DNA from: Mikania micrantha
Taxonomy: Eukaryota > Streptophyta > Magnoliopsida > Asterales > Asteraceae
NCBI GenBank assembly: GCA_009363875.1
Contig: CM018688.1
Coordinates: forward strand, 56,211,001 to 56,275,000
Direction: 5' to 3'
Length of the DNA stretch: 64,000 nucleotides
Below, piece after piece: positions 11,448 to 22,259 of the stretch. The notes under the pieces were generated by a model, which saw only the letters and a list, made by a program, of their open reading frames with translations, was not told where the DNA came from and searched no databases. Made by a program: the position numbers and the translations under genes. The stretch's first letter is position 1. Every line of letters begins with the position of its first letter.

Positions 11448-12164
11448 ATATACGAAAACTTAAACTTTAGGAATATTTAGCTTATAAAGTTTAGTTTTAA
11501 CTTAAGATTGATGTGTGTTACATTCATTCTTTTCATATTCTATCCAAAAGACCTTGGATTTTAGCTAAACAATCATGTGAGTGCATTCATACTACCATCT
11601 TTACATTTTATAATGTTTTAGGTATGCTACACATGTCCTATTATAAATCATGTTATTCTTAGAGTCAAAATCTAATTGATGCAATGACTTAGTATTTAGA
11701 GTTTGTCTTTGGTGATATGCTTATTACATGCTTGATAGATCTTGTATTGCTTGAATTATTGTATGTATATTCATACAATAGTAGCCTAAGAATGGTTTTT
11801 ATACCTTTTTTGCATTTACTTTGGTCTTTGTATAAAAATGATGAAATTGTACATTTGCAAACAAGTGTTAAACATACTTGTGACAACTGGTATGCGTGCA
11901 ACAATTAGTTCTGAAATTTAAGGGTGTACATGACAACAGCGGAGAAGACTGTATTGCGAGAGTGACGATAACAATAACAAACACCAAATTTAAATGCACG
12001 GATAATTCCTAAGACTGAGATGGGAATCCATTGAATCACATAAACAATTAGCAAAAGAAAATACAAACGTCTTGTGAGGGAAAACAATGAACCAAGCCTG
12101 AGTGGATAACATTTTGAGTATCGATCTAACGAGATATTTAGATGGGTAACGATCCATATGGATA
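11448..12164. other. Unassigned intergenic sequence
   Basis: No coding or transposon signature recognised. Overlapping short frames on both strands around 11689-12087 have no visible motif. Confidence 0.5.
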
Positions 12165-12722
12165 TGTTGTTTATAACATTTCTAAGCTAATAATAAAAAA
12201 TCATTAATTTTTTTTAAATTGATTGGTTAGTAAGAGGTTTCTTAGTTTTCTCCAAAGTGAGGAGTTTTCTTTTAAACCATTCCTTATATATATATAGGGG
12301 AGGGTTCCTAAGAAAACCACCATTTTGGAGAAAACTAAGAAAACTAATCACAATTGTTATCAATCAATTTTGTTTTTCGTTTTTTGTTTTACATTTTGTT
12401 TTATTATAAGGTTATATTTGTTAACAAAAAGAAAAACATAAGAAAATATATGTAATTTATGTTATTACACATACGTAACTCATTGATTACATATATGTAA
12501 CTTGTAAACTACATATATGAGTTACATATATGTAACTTTATATGTGTAACTTCGTGATCTATATATTTTTATTAAATTTTTTTTTTGTTATTTATAACAT
12601 TTCTAAGCTAATAATAAAAAATCATGAATTTTTTTTTTTTAAAAAAATTGATTGGTTAGTATGAGTTTTCTTAATTTTCTCCAAAGTAAAGTGTTTTTAT
12701 TTGAACCCTCCACTATATATAT
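12165..12722. mobile_element. Inverted-repeat element (about 420 bp) abutting the end of a second copy
   Basis: A complete unit runs from AGGGGAGGGTTC at 12296-12307 to GAACCCTCCACT at 12703-12714. Extended subterminal inversions share 'TTTGGAGAAAACTAAGAAAAC'-type sequence, and both ends sit in TATATATA target-like sequence. The stretch 12165-12285 matches the right-hand end of the same element (TTATAACATTTCTAAGCTAA, then TTGATTGGTTAGTA), so a second partial copy lies directly to the left. Palindromic ACATATATGTAAC repeats fill 12470-12550. Confidence 0.7.
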
Positions 12723-13204
12723 GGAAAATTTTAGAAAAAAATTCAAATTAATTTATTATATTTAAGCTCATTACAATGATGTAAATACATTATATTTTAA
12801 AAAAAACTAGTAGACACTATAACGGAATTAAAATGAAAAATGAGAGTAGCATAATGATGCAAAATTTAAAAAAAAATAATATAGTATAAAAAAATTATGA
12901 ATTTTTAAAAAAAGAGGGGGTAAACTTTATATAAAAATTAGATTTATTAAAATATATTAGATGGTAACACTTGTCACCATCATATTAAATGTAACTTCTT
13001 AATTGGTTACAAAATGTCATAAATGCTCTCTTATATTAAAAAATGAAAAATTATGTACTTACATTTTAAATTAACCATTGGATGATGATTAATGAGTTAA
13101 TTCATTTTTAATGGATTATGTATGTTTTTATCTCTTACACACGTGTGTAGGGTAAATATATATTTTGAAAACCCACTAAGTTGAAAAATCAAGAAGCCCA
13201 CTTG
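12723..13204. other. AT-rich intergenic sequence
   Basis: No gene, RNA or element ends recognised. Confidence 0.5.
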
Positions 13205-13268
13205 TAATAAAAAAAATATGAACTCATAATTTGTAGCAATAATATTTTATTAATACTATTTCTTAATG

Positions 13269-13346
13269 GAGCAAGTACACCGCAAAAATGTGGGCCAAAA
13301 GATGGACCAAGTCGTCGATCCTATTCAGAAAATGTTGGAATGCCAT
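13269..13346 (+). pseudogene. Relic 26-codon exon of an upstream kinase-locus copy
   Basis: This 78-bp unit is homologous to the exon at 19893-19970. It starts GAGCAAGTACACC and ends CCAT before GTAAGACTCC. Its splice acceptor has changed from AAAG to AATG immediately upstream, so it would not be spliced as its partner is. It marks the tail of a third copy of the gene whose kinase exons are not in the window or are lost. Confidence 0.65.
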
Positions 13347-13707
13347 GTAAGACTCCTTTTTAATTTTTCTTTCGTCATTATTCTCTCATATTTAATTTTA
13401 CTTAACTAGTTTAAGAAGAAATTTGGTTATAAGTATGTTTGAGAGAAATTTAAATATTAAATCTTACAAAAATTTATAAGAAAGTCCGTAAGATTTTAGT
13501 GATGAGCGGCTACTAAATAAAACAAATTGTTGATTGTACTTTGTGTTGCACGCCTATCTAGACAATAAATGTGAGGTCTGAACAAATTCCAACATTCATC
13601 AAAACAATACTAACATGTGTAACAGTACTCAGAACGTGGATAAAGTTGCCCCATCAACATATGCCTACCCAAACTCCTACTAACTTCATTGCCTGAGATT
13701 AAAAAAA

Positions 13708-13974
13708 GGTTGTGTTATTCACACACCCATCCTACCCACCCCACACCCTATATACGCCTCATATAGATCTATACTAGGCGTATAAAGGGACAATCATTGG
13801 GTGTCAGAATTTGTCAGTGTCAATGATTGGGGACCTATACAAGGAGTATGGACCTATACGCGAGAATTATAGACCTATACGCAGGGCTATACGCCACGTA
13901 TAGACCTATACGAGGCGTATAAGGTCGGTGGGGGTGTTGAATTAGAAAAGATGGGTGTGTGAATAACCAATTCC
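13708..13974. mobile_element. 267-bp MITE inserted in duplication copy A
   Basis: The ends share GTTATTCACACACCCATC as inverted repeats. The flanks carry TAAAAAAA (13700-13707 and 13975-13982), present once at the matching empty site in copy B (near 20330). The interior consists of repeated and inverted CCTATACG/CGTATAGG motifs. The empty partner site proves insertion after the duplication. Confidence 0.85.
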
Positions 13975-14485
13975 TAAAAAAAACTCTTAGGGGCCAAAAG
14001 CCACCGACCTATTTTTTTTACCTTTATGTTTCGGATTATATGTTCCGGTCGGGACTTCAGAATTACCTTGTTTTTTTTGTTCATTTTCATGTTGTCATGG
14101 GGCTTGAGGCTCACTTGTTTAAGTTTTTTGACGTTTAATTTCATGCTCATCAAAATCACCGTCCCTTCTTGATATACCTAGTAAAAGAAATGAATAGCTT
14201 TCGTGTTTTTCTTGATATATACCTAGTAAAAAAGAATAACATTTTTTTAACAATCTACTATAGCTATATGTATAATCAGTGTTTCAACTTTTCCAAATCA
14301 ACCATCATCTTATTGCGAATTTGTGAAAACACATACCATATCATCGTTAATACACACTAATTAACATTAACATTATACATGTTTAGATTCCTATTATTAC
14401 TTAATTTCAACCCCAATTTCGTAATTTACAAACCTTAGTTTGAACCCACATTCGACAAGTCTAAAAATGATGATTAAGAAACTAG

Positions 14486-15178
14486 GGACATGTTTGAGAT
14501 TGCTTATTTAAGTTTTAAATGACTTTTGTTAGGCCATGGGGTATGCTCCATGGTTCAATCACTCCACCTATGCGTCACGTAGGCGTCACGTAGGCAGCCA
14601 CCACAAGCACTCACTCCACCATTTTGGTGGAAATGCCCCTTTGTCCACTCACTCCACGTCATTATTTCTTTTTTGAAACTTATATATACATGTGTGTGTG
14701 TGTGTGTGCGAGACAGAGAGGGAGAAAGAGAGTTCCATTTGACGTTGCCCCAGTAACGCCATCTACCCACACCCCATTCACGCCCACAGGGGGGCGGTGT
14801 GCCACGCCCTCCCACGCCTCATTCACGCCCAATCCCAGGGCACACCCACCGGTCTTAAAAGTACTTATAGACTTGTACATTTTTGAAATGAAGTTTTTAA
14901 AAAAAGTGTTTAGATTAATTTTTGATACGTGAATAAGTGAATAACCAAAAAATCATTAATTTGTTTGGATTAGCTTTTAAAAAAGTGTTAAGATTACTTT
15001 TTAACTTATTCTATCAAAAAGTTAAAAAGTCATTTTAAAAGCTTCAAATTATAAATTTTTAAAACCAATTTTTTGACCTTGCTCAAAAAGTTAAACAAAA
15101 CGTCATTTTAACGTTAGTAAACATCTTTTAACTTAATGACTTTTTCGTAATAATAAGTTGGTTTATTGTTATACTAAG
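14486..15178. mobile_element. ~690-bp insertion in copy A relative to copy B, class unknown
   Basis: Copy B passes directly from AAGAAACTAGG to GTTTACCTTCTTGA, while copy A holds about 690 bp here. The insert has facing 'TTTTAAATGACTTTT' / 'AAAAAGTCATTTTAAA' sequences, repeated TCACTCCACC and CACGCC motifs, and a (GT)n microsatellite at about 14690-14709. No coding capacity was seen. The exact ends are uncertain, so it could also be a deletion in copy B. Confidence 0.55.
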
Positions 15179-15284
15179 TTTACCTTCTTGATTTGGTTCC
15201 TAACCTCCTAACAACGCCAAATTTCTTCTTGACACATACTACATTTGAAGTTCACAAAGAGATTTCCGAGTTCTCGATTTCCAA
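15179..15284 (+). other. Probable 5'-UTR exon of the first kinase gene
   Basis: The segment from GTTTACCTTCTTGA to CCAAG|GTAATG is conserved in duplication copy B at 20848-20942 and lies upstream of the first kinase exon. It looks like a non-coding first exon with a donor at 15285. The transcription start was not identified. Confidence 0.4.
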
Positions 15285-15628
15285 GGTAATGATCTAATTT
15301 CCGTTATCAATCTAATTCGAATCCTAACACCCGTTAGGGGTTAACCAACTGATTCGGGTTTCGAGAAGTTGGAGTGTTCTTCGAGGTTGAAATTCTTTTT
15401 TGCTAAAGGTATGTGTTTATCGATTAATCATGTTTTCAAATCGTATGTTAAGTTATCGGATGTGGGTTGAAGGGCCCATGAATCGGTGCATAGAAATCGA
15501 TCGGTGATGGTTGGCGAAGGTCAAACAGGTGGATGCAGATGCAGACTTGCAGAGGAGGGTGTTTATGCAAGTGTTAAAAATGCTGGACAAAGTTATGGGA
15601 CTGATGTAGACTTTTTATCATTTTCTCT

Positions 15629-15670
<42 letters not shown>
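15629..15670. repeat. Long poly-T tract
   Basis: About 40 consecutive T residues lie upstream of the first kinase exon. They may be the 3' tail of a retroposed sequence on the minus strand or simple slippage. Confidence 0.9.
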
Positions 15671-15671
<1 letters not shown>

Positions 15672-15763
15672 ATATGGACTATAAACTGTTTAGTTAATTT
15701 AATTTCTTTTAAATAATTATATAAAAAGTTTTCAGTCAGCTATTTGCAGTGATCAACAGAAAC

Positions 15764-16681
15764 ATGTCAATCACCAACTTTGGTCCCTTAAAAATCCCAC
15801 TTAAAGATGTTTTAACGGCCACCAACAACTTTGCTAAAGCTAACATCATCGGACACGGCGGATTCGGACCAGCATACAAAGGAAGACTCATGAGGTCTGG
15901 AGATGAATTAAAGATTGCTGCACTCCGGTTAGATCGTAGGTATGGCCTAGGAGACGTCGAGTTCTTGACAGAAATTTCAATGCTTTCCGATCTCAAGCAT
16001 CCAAATCTTGTCTCATTTGTCGGATTCTGCGACGACAAACATGAGAAAATAATCTTAATCAAGCATATGGCAAACGGAAGCCTCATCGAGCATCTAAACA
16101 ACCCCAACCTCACACTGATACAAAGAATGAGGATCATACATGGTGTTGCTCGTGTGTTGGCTTACCTGCATCATGATGAGGGTCAGGGGCGTGATTATGC
16201 TGTTATACATCGTAATGTTAACAGCTCCACAATTTTACTAGACGAGAATTGGGAACCCAAGTTATCCGGTTTTATAATTTCTGTCAAACAATCGTTTAAC
16301 CGAATGGAGCATGTCGTCCTTTGTGAACCTGTTGGCACATTTGGGTATATGGACCCTGCAATTGAAAACAGAAAAGGTGTCAACTATAAATCAGACATCT
16401 ACTCACTTGGGGTAGTTTTACTTGAAATATTGTCTGGGAAGACAGCATTTGATGGTAATAGTTTGCCTCTGGTTCCATGGGCCAAACATCATCTTGAAAA
16501 TGGAAACTTGACTGATATAATCCATCCTCATCTACTGAAGAATGATCAAACGTCCTTACGAAACTACTTACTGTTAGCATTTGGTTGCATTTCGGAGGAT
16601 CAAAGCCACCGCCCGGATGCAAACCAGATTGTTAGTAGGCTTGAGGAATATATGGAATTGCAGCAAGAGCTTGAAAAATTT
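15764..16681 (+). CDS. CrRLK1L-like pseudokinase exon 1 (K1)
   Basis: The exon begins after TATTTGCAG at 15749 and ends at the donor TTT|GTAAGG (16681/16682), in phase 0. The first ATG in frame is 15764. The protein is a receptor-like cytoplasmic kinase domain of the RLK-Pelle CrRLK1L-like type. Counting from that Met, the glycine loop GHGGFG is at residues 30-35 and intact. The beta-3 lysine is replaced by Arg (IAALRL, residue 55), the catalytic HRD is HRN (149-151) and DFG is SGF (168-170). The GTFGYMDP activation-segment end and the SDIYSLGVVLLEILSG helix remain. Without the Lys, catalytic Asp and metal Asp, phosphotransfer is unlikely, so a scaffold or regulatory role is inferred. No signal peptide or transmembrane segment is visible here. 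Confidence 0.85.
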
Positions 16682-16717
16682 GTAAGGCCTCCTTTTCTTT
16701 ATTATTTATTATTTTCT

Positions 16718-17005
16718 CGCAGGTATATAAGCCCCGTGTGCGGTGCGCTCATATCATGTAATATATGTGTCGACCCTCGAGGGGCAAAAGTAAAATTGCA
16801 CTAATTTTAACATTATTTTACTTATTTTTTGTAAAGATAACGTTAAAAGCGTTGGGTTAGTTGGTTTATCAAGCATCATGAGTTGAGGGTCTCATTGGAA
16901 GCAGCCTCTCTATTCCTACAGGGTAGAGGTAAGGCTGTCTACATCTTACCCTCCTCAGACCCTACCTTGGCTTTGCTAACGGTGGGATATACTGAGTACG
17001 AAGAC
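16718..17005 (+). mobile_element. Composite repeat: GC-capped segment joined to an Au-like SINE, in the K1-K2 intron
   Basis: The first part (16730-16850) runs from GCCCCGTGTGCGGTGC through GGGGCAAAAGTAAAATTGCA to ATAACGTTAAAA. Its relatives lie on the minus strand at 25215-25345 and 28325-28450. It is joined to a SINE (about 16850-17000) with GGAAGCAGCCTCTCTA, GGGTAGAGGTAAGG, CCTCAGACCCTA and GGGATATACTGAGTA. These are the conserved 3' half of plant Au-type SINEs. The same SINE follows the same segment in all three places. Confidence 0.7.
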
Positions 17006-17075
17006 GATTATGATGATTTTCTCACAGGTATATATAGGTTTTAACTTTGTTTTCTCACTTGTCACATATTTGCAG

Positions 17076-18059
17076 GGAAACAACTTCGAAAACTTAAAGA
17101 TTCCTATCGATGATCTATTATTAGCAACCGATCGTCTTTCAAAGGCATATGTAATTTCATCGCGCCAGTGTAGTATCATTTATAGAGCACAACTCGACCA
17201 TTTGGATCCTTCATTTGTACAAGGAAACAATAGAGGCCAGCATCCCATCATTGTAACTATCCAATGGTTCATGCCTACTTTCAATAGTAGAGTAGAAGAA
17301 AGATTTTATAGAAGTATCAGAATCCTTACTAGTGTTAAGCATCAGAACATAGTCACTCTTCGTGGATTTTGTGACGTGGCTACTTATAAGATGCTTGTTA
17401 CTGAGAATCTTTGTAATGCATACCTTATTAATTATTTGGGAAACAACGTGTTACATATTTTGACTTGGGAAGAACGTTTGAAAATCTGCATTGACGTGGC
17501 ATACGCGTTGAGTTACCTTCACGATCAAAATATGATAATACACGGTAATATAAATTGCTACAACATTGTTTTGGACGAGAACTGGAGGGCAAAGATTACT
17601 GGCTTCGAAAAGGCTGTATTGCTATCTGAAAATCAAGAAGTAGCTCTCAAAATATATGGAGTTATGTTTCAAGAACGGTATGATATGTTCTATATACCTC
17701 CAGATTTTGAGAAGACTCATAAGTTAAATAGATATTTTGATGTTTATTCTTTTGGAATAGTTATGTTTGAAATTCTATGTGGAAGAAAAGCCAATGACTC
17801 AGATTACCTTGATGAGAGTTTGAATGGGTTGGCCCATGTGGTAAGACAAAGATTCATGATGGGGACACTATATGATATGGTAGATCCTTTATTAAATGAC
17901 GAAATTTGTGACAACAATTTTTATCTAAATAAAGGACCTAGCAAGGATTCTCTAGACACTTTTATCAAAATTGCATTTCGATGTATTGCGGAAACTCAAG
18001 ACCAACGTCCTACAATGAAAGTCGTCGTCAAGGAACTTGAAAACGCATTATCTTTACAA
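17076..18059 (+). CDS. CrRLK1L-like pseudokinase exon 2 (K2)
   Basis: The exon lies between CATATTTGCAG|GGAAAC and TTACAA|GTAAGT, 984 bp or 328 codons, phase 0 at both ends, so it can splice onto K1. It is a strongly degenerate kinase fold. The glycine loop is unrecognisable (ISSRQCSIIYRA), the VAIK lysine is Gln (VTIQWF), HRD is HGN (IIHGNINCYN) and DFG is TGF (AKITGFEKA). The N-lobe helix NIVTLRGFCD, WEERLKICIDVAYALSYLHD, FDVYSFGIVMFEILCGRKA and the DQRPTMKVVVKELENAL C-terminal helix are retained. The frame is completely open, which argues for selection on a non-catalytic role. It is closest to K3 at 25825. Confidence 0.85.
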
Positions 18060-18129
18060 GTAAGTAAGATTATTATTATTATTTTTTCTTAGCAATTTTA
18101 GTTCTTAGTACTGACTGATACTGTTGTAG

Positions 18130-18231
18130 GATTGTTCAAAGGAGGATCGAGTACGCCAACTATATATTGACCAAGTTCTCAATGAACTTGAAAAAACACT
18201 GGAACTTGAGTTAATTCGTAAATATATTCAT
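18130..18231 (+). CDS. Short 34-codon exon repeating the kinase C-terminal helix
   Basis: Bounded by CTGTTGTAG|GATTG and ATTCAT|GTAAGA, phase 0 at both ends. It encodes a charged, heptad-like helix (DQVLNELEKTLELEL) that resembles the last helix of K2 (VVKELENALSLQ). It likely extends the kinase tail. Function unknown. Confidence 0.6.
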
Positions 18232-19221
18232 GTAAGATCTCCTTTTTTCCTTTCAACAATCTGTTATTTTAATAATTAGTTGCTACTTATAGATGTAAAC
18301 CTGTAATTGGTGTCAAAGGAACAGTAACAATGCATTGAAAGTATATTTACAGCCATTAGTTGTTTCTTATAGCTGTAAACTGTTTTACGTCACTGTAACG
18401 AGCTTAAAATGGTACATTTACAGCCATTAGTTGTTTCTTATAGTTGTTTCTTATATTTCAATATCTAGCTTAAGACAACACAAATACATCTGATAACAAC
18501 AAATGTAAATTGGTTTACATCATTAATCAACAACAATTTTTTTTATCTAAACCAAATTTGACTCAAAATCATTAGTCAATAAAACACCCGAAATAAAAAA
18601 AATTTCAAATCCTAATTCATATCAAGAAACACATATACAGGATAATTATCTAATGGTTGTTTGATGTGGAGACAGTGAAGGTGTCGGAATCTTGTAACCA
18701 CCCGGGGGTGTCGGGAAGGACCCGAGCAGCCCTCTAACCACCTGAAACAAACCAGAGAGTATAAAAATGTTATAGCTGGTGCGGTTATGCCTCTTAGAAT
18801 CGTTCACTTTTAACCATGTGATTACTGGGGGTTACTCGGATGGTCCGAGAAAAAAACTACTTTTTTGGTGTGGAGAATCATGTAGCAACCACTCATTCAG
18901 AGAACCAAAAAACTACTTTTTTGTTGTTTTTTCGACGAAATTAAAGTTGTTTTGTTGAAGGATTTCATCATATTTTTTTGTCCTTTTAGTTTTATATATG
19001 ATATTAGTATTAAATATATGTAGTATGTTATATTGTATATACTGATATACGTAGTAAACATACTGTATGTATATAGGTACAGTCATATTTAACTGCATAT
19101 ATGAGCATCGACTGGCTTTTTTCTATTTATATTGAAATATAAGAACTTTATTGATTTATCGTGTAGTTTATTTTAAAAAATAAAAATGGATGAAAAGCTA
19201 TATATATATAAAATGGCTGTC
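18232..19221 (+). other. Intron sequence
   Basis: Holds a short duplicated segment TTTACAGCCATTAGTTGTTTCTTATAG (about 18350 and 18418), described by its ends only, and AT-rich sequence with TATATATA near 19200. No further exon or element end was recognised. Confidence 0.5.
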
Positions 19222-19350
19222 TACCTCAATTCTTTCGGAGCAGCATCTCTATCCCAATTAGGATAGGGGTAAGGTTTGTGTCCATCCTTCTCCCCAGACC
19301 CTACTGAAAAGTGAGAATATACTGGATAAGTTTGTTTTGTATAATGGCTG
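19222..19350 (+). mobile_element. Truncated Au-like SINE
   Basis: Shows GGAGCAGCATCTCTATCC, GGATAGGGGTAAGG, CCCAGACCCTACTGAAAAG and AATATACTGGATAAG followed by GTTTGTTTTG. The tRNA-like head is missing. Confidence 0.75.
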
Positions 19351-19429
19351 TCTTGAGCTTTATTATTATTTTTTTCTCCTCAATTTTAGTGTTTAGTACT
19401 AACTTTTACTCTTGCACTGTAATTTAAAG

Positions 19430-19519
19430 GAGGATCGAGTACACCAATTATATATTGACCAAGTTGTCAATGAACTTGAGAAAACACTGGAACTTGAGCT
19501 AAGTCATCAGAATATTCAT
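19430..19519 (+). CDS. Short 30-codon exon, second copy
   Basis: Bounded by AATTTAAAG|GAGGATC and ATTCAT|GTAAGA, phase 0. It is nearly the same as the exon at 18130 (EDRVHQLYIDQVVNELEKT) with a few substitutions, so it is an exon duplication. A (TA)n tract follows in the intron at about 19571-19594. Confidence 0.6.
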
Positions 19520-19571
19520 GTAAGACCTTTTTTTCCTTTCCATGTTTTTTCTATTAATTTATTTCCTTCAA

Positions 19572-19602
<31 letters not shown>

Positions 19603-19837
19603 AAATAAATAAATAAAATAATAATAATAATAAAAAAAAATGAAAACTTTTTGAGCCAGGGGACTCTTACAAAGTAGCCTCTTTATACATACTTTTCTTT
19701 GTACCATATCCGTTTATACATGCGGTTAAGTTAACTATGTGTTTGGCTACTTTAACTTAAAATTGTTGAAGTTTACTCATGATATCTTAAATTCTGTTAT
19801 TGATTAATCATATTTTTTTCTACTTTCTTGTCATAAA

Positions 19838-20940
19838 AAATATGAACTCATAGTTTCTAGCAATAATCTTTTTTCAATACTATTCCTTAAAGGAGCAAGC
19901 ACAACGCCAAATTGTGGGCCAAAAGAGGGACCAAGTAGTCGATATGTTTCAGAAAACGTTGGAATGTCATGTAAGACTCCTTTTTAATTTTCCTTTCGTC
20001 ATTATTCTCTCATATTAATTTTTACTTAACTTGTTTAAGAAGAAATTTAGTTATAAGTATGTTTGAGAGAAATTTAAATATTAAATTTTATAAAAATTTA
20101 TAAGGATACCCATAAGATTTTAATGATTATATACGAGTGATCCCTAAATAAAACAAATAGTTGATTGTACTTTGTGTCGCACGCCTATCACGACAATAAA
20201 TGTGAGGTCAGATCAAATTCCAACATACATCAAAACAATACTAACATGTGTAAAATTACTCAAAACGTGGATGGATTTGCCCCATCAGCACATGCCTACT
20301 CAAATATTATGCTGCCTACGTTGGCTGAGCTTAAAAAAAACTCTTAGGAGCCAAAAGTCACGGACCTTATTTTTTTATCTTTATGTTTCAGATTATATGT
20401 TCGGGTCGGGGCTCCAGAATTACCTTGCTTTTTTGTTCATTTTCATGCTCTCGTGGGGCTTGAGGCTCACTTGTTTAAGCTTTTTGACGTTTTATCTCAT
20501 GCTCATCAAAATCACCGTCCTTTATTTTGAAAAATAAAAGAATAGCTTTCGTGTTCTTCATCATATACCTAGTAAAAAAGAATAATTATTTTAACAATCT
20601 ACTATAGCTATATGTATAATCTGTGTTTCATCTTTCCCAAATGCACCATCATCTTCTTGCAAAATTATGAAAACACATACCATATAATCGTTAATACACA
20701 CGAATTAACATTAACATAATACATGTTTGGATTCCTATTATTACCTAATTTCAACCCCAATCTCGTAATTTACAAACCTTAGTTTGAACCCACATTTGAG
20801 AAGTCTAAAAATGGTGATTAAGAAACTAGGTATTCGGAAGTTTACCTTCTTGACTTTGATTCCTAACCTCCTAACAATGCCAAATTTCTTCCTAACATCC
20901 TCTCTGTTGATTCGATCGAGGAGAAGAAGTGCAAGAGCAG
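19838..20940 (+). repeat. Segmental duplication, copy B, ending in a 5'-UTR-like segment
   Basis: Partner of 13205-14485 and then of 15179-15230. It contains the 26-codon exon and ends in the presumed 5'-UTR sequence of the next gene copy (about 20848-20942), after which transposon sequence begins. This places a gene-copy boundary between the short exons and the K3/K4 exons. Confidence 0.75.
19893..19970 (+). CDS. Short 26-codon exon, third unit
   Basis: Bounded by CCTTAAAG|GAGCAAG and GTCAT|GTAAGAC, phase 0. It encodes EQAQRQIVGQKRDQVVDMFQ and ends QKTLECH, aligning with the DQVxxELEKTLE core of the two previous exons. Its duplicate with a lost acceptor is at 13269. No in-frame stop follows before the donor, so the gene's last exon was not identified. 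Confidence 0.55.
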
Positions 20941-21015
20941 TATGCGTTTTCTTTTCTTTTCATTTTTATTTTTATTTTATTTTATTTTTGCCTAATGCTT
21001 CTCAAACTCGTGACT

Positions 21016-21388
21016 AAGGGTGTTCATCGGATCAGATAACGGTTTATTCGGATCGGGTTGTTCGGATTTGAAAAGTTTAAGACCTTATCTGAAACCCGAC
21101 CCGATCCGAATTCGAAAATTATCTATATATGATCCGAATCTATCCGAATAACATGAAAAACCCGAATATACCTATTTTTTCATCTGAATAATCCGAACAA
21201 CCCAAATAAACATGGCTTATTCGGATTGAATCGGATATCCGATCCGAATAAAGAGGATTTTGTATATCCGATATCCGATCCGAATTCGGAAAACAGATAT
21301 CCGATCCGAATCTATCCGAATCTTTAATTTGGATCCTTTTTTCGGGTTTCGGATATGATTCGGATTTCGGATTTTTTGAACACCCCTG
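21016..21388. mobile_element. 373-bp MITE filled with ATCCGAA motifs, 9-bp TSD
   Basis: The ends AAGGGTGTTCA and TGAACACCCCT are inverted repeats flanked by CTCGTGACT at 21007-21015 and 21389-21397. The interior is degenerate (G)GATCCGAAT/ATTCGGATC repeats in both orientations. Same architecture as 9499-9826. Confidence 0.85.
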
Positions 21389-21397
21389 CTCGTGACT

Positions 21398-22259
21398 TGT
21401 ATTTGCCATTCATGTTTTTTTATTATTTCAAATTAGAATGTTAGACATTACCCTGTTTAACTTAAACAATTTTATAAATTTAGCTTTTATAGTTTCATTC
21501 ATATGCTTATTTAAATTTCTAAAGATTTTAATTGTATTGCTAAAACACTCCAACTTTTATATTTTTTAAAAATCAAGGGTCCCAAGAATGTTTAGGAAAA
21601 AAATGGAGGTGGCCGGACTCAATACCTTTAAAATTTTTGGACAAAGTAATAGTAAAATTTATCCTTCTGAGCAGAAAAAGGGCAGGGGTTGGGGCACCCC
21701 CGGGCCCCTCACAAGTTTCGCCCTTGCCTAGACGTGAGTGGAACGACGGCTGTGGAGGCGAGATTCCTCTTTTTTTTACTAACTTATTGGGATGAGCAAG
21801 AAACCAAAATAACTGAAAAAATCCTAATCATATAGAAAACCGATTGTTTACTATTTTATTTTCTGAAAATCGAATTATATGGTTCGGCTTTAGTTTTATA
21901 TTTTTTTAAAAACCGAGAAACCAAAACTTTTGGTATCAGGTAAAAGGACGCTTCGCGGCGGGTTATAAAAGTGGATAAAGTGAGGTAGTTGTTTATGTAT
22001 AACCTAATTTAGGAAAGTATGACGTTTTTAAAATGAGTGTTAAGGAAAATGAATGAAAATAACTCGTTAAAACATATCATATTTCTCTTCTCAAAACATA
22101 TTAAAAAAGAGACGAATTATAATCTTAAAATTTCACAAATTTGAACAGAAGGCAAAAACCAATATATACATGTATTTAAATTTAGCAAATGAATCTTGTA
22201 CTAATAAATAAATAAATACTAAATAAATATTAAATTTTTAGAACTATATAGTACTTCAT
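21398..22259. other. Intergenic sequence with decayed repeat traces
   Basis: Contains a GGGGCACCCCCGGGCCCC tract near 21690-21715 that looks like an old element end. A 21795-21945 stretch of AACCGA-type motifs resembles a decayed relative of the motif-filled MITEs. No gene seen. Confidence 0.5.

Larger units (their letters stand above)
13205..14485 (+). repeat. Segmental duplication, copy A (partner at 19838-20828)
   Basis: Sequence from about 13205 aligns by eye with sequence from about 19838. The shared parts are the short exon-like unit, its following intron (TAAGACTCCTTTTTAATTTT), the block beginning CACGCCTATC, the block with GAGCCAAAAG, and CACATTTGAGAAGTCTAAAAATGG. Copy A differs by a MITE at 13708-13974 and by extra sequence at 14486-15178. 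The pair belongs to a tandem gene duplication of the kinase locus. Confidence 0.82.

Noticed and set aside
14624..14932. 102-codon frame with (GT)n-encoded stretch
   Set aside because: Runs through a microsatellite and the CACGCC-rich insertion; no homology, and frames are open on both strands.
15736..16137. Minus-strand 133-codon frame opposite K1
   Set aside because: Antisense shadow of the kinase exon; similar shadows lie opposite K3 and K4.
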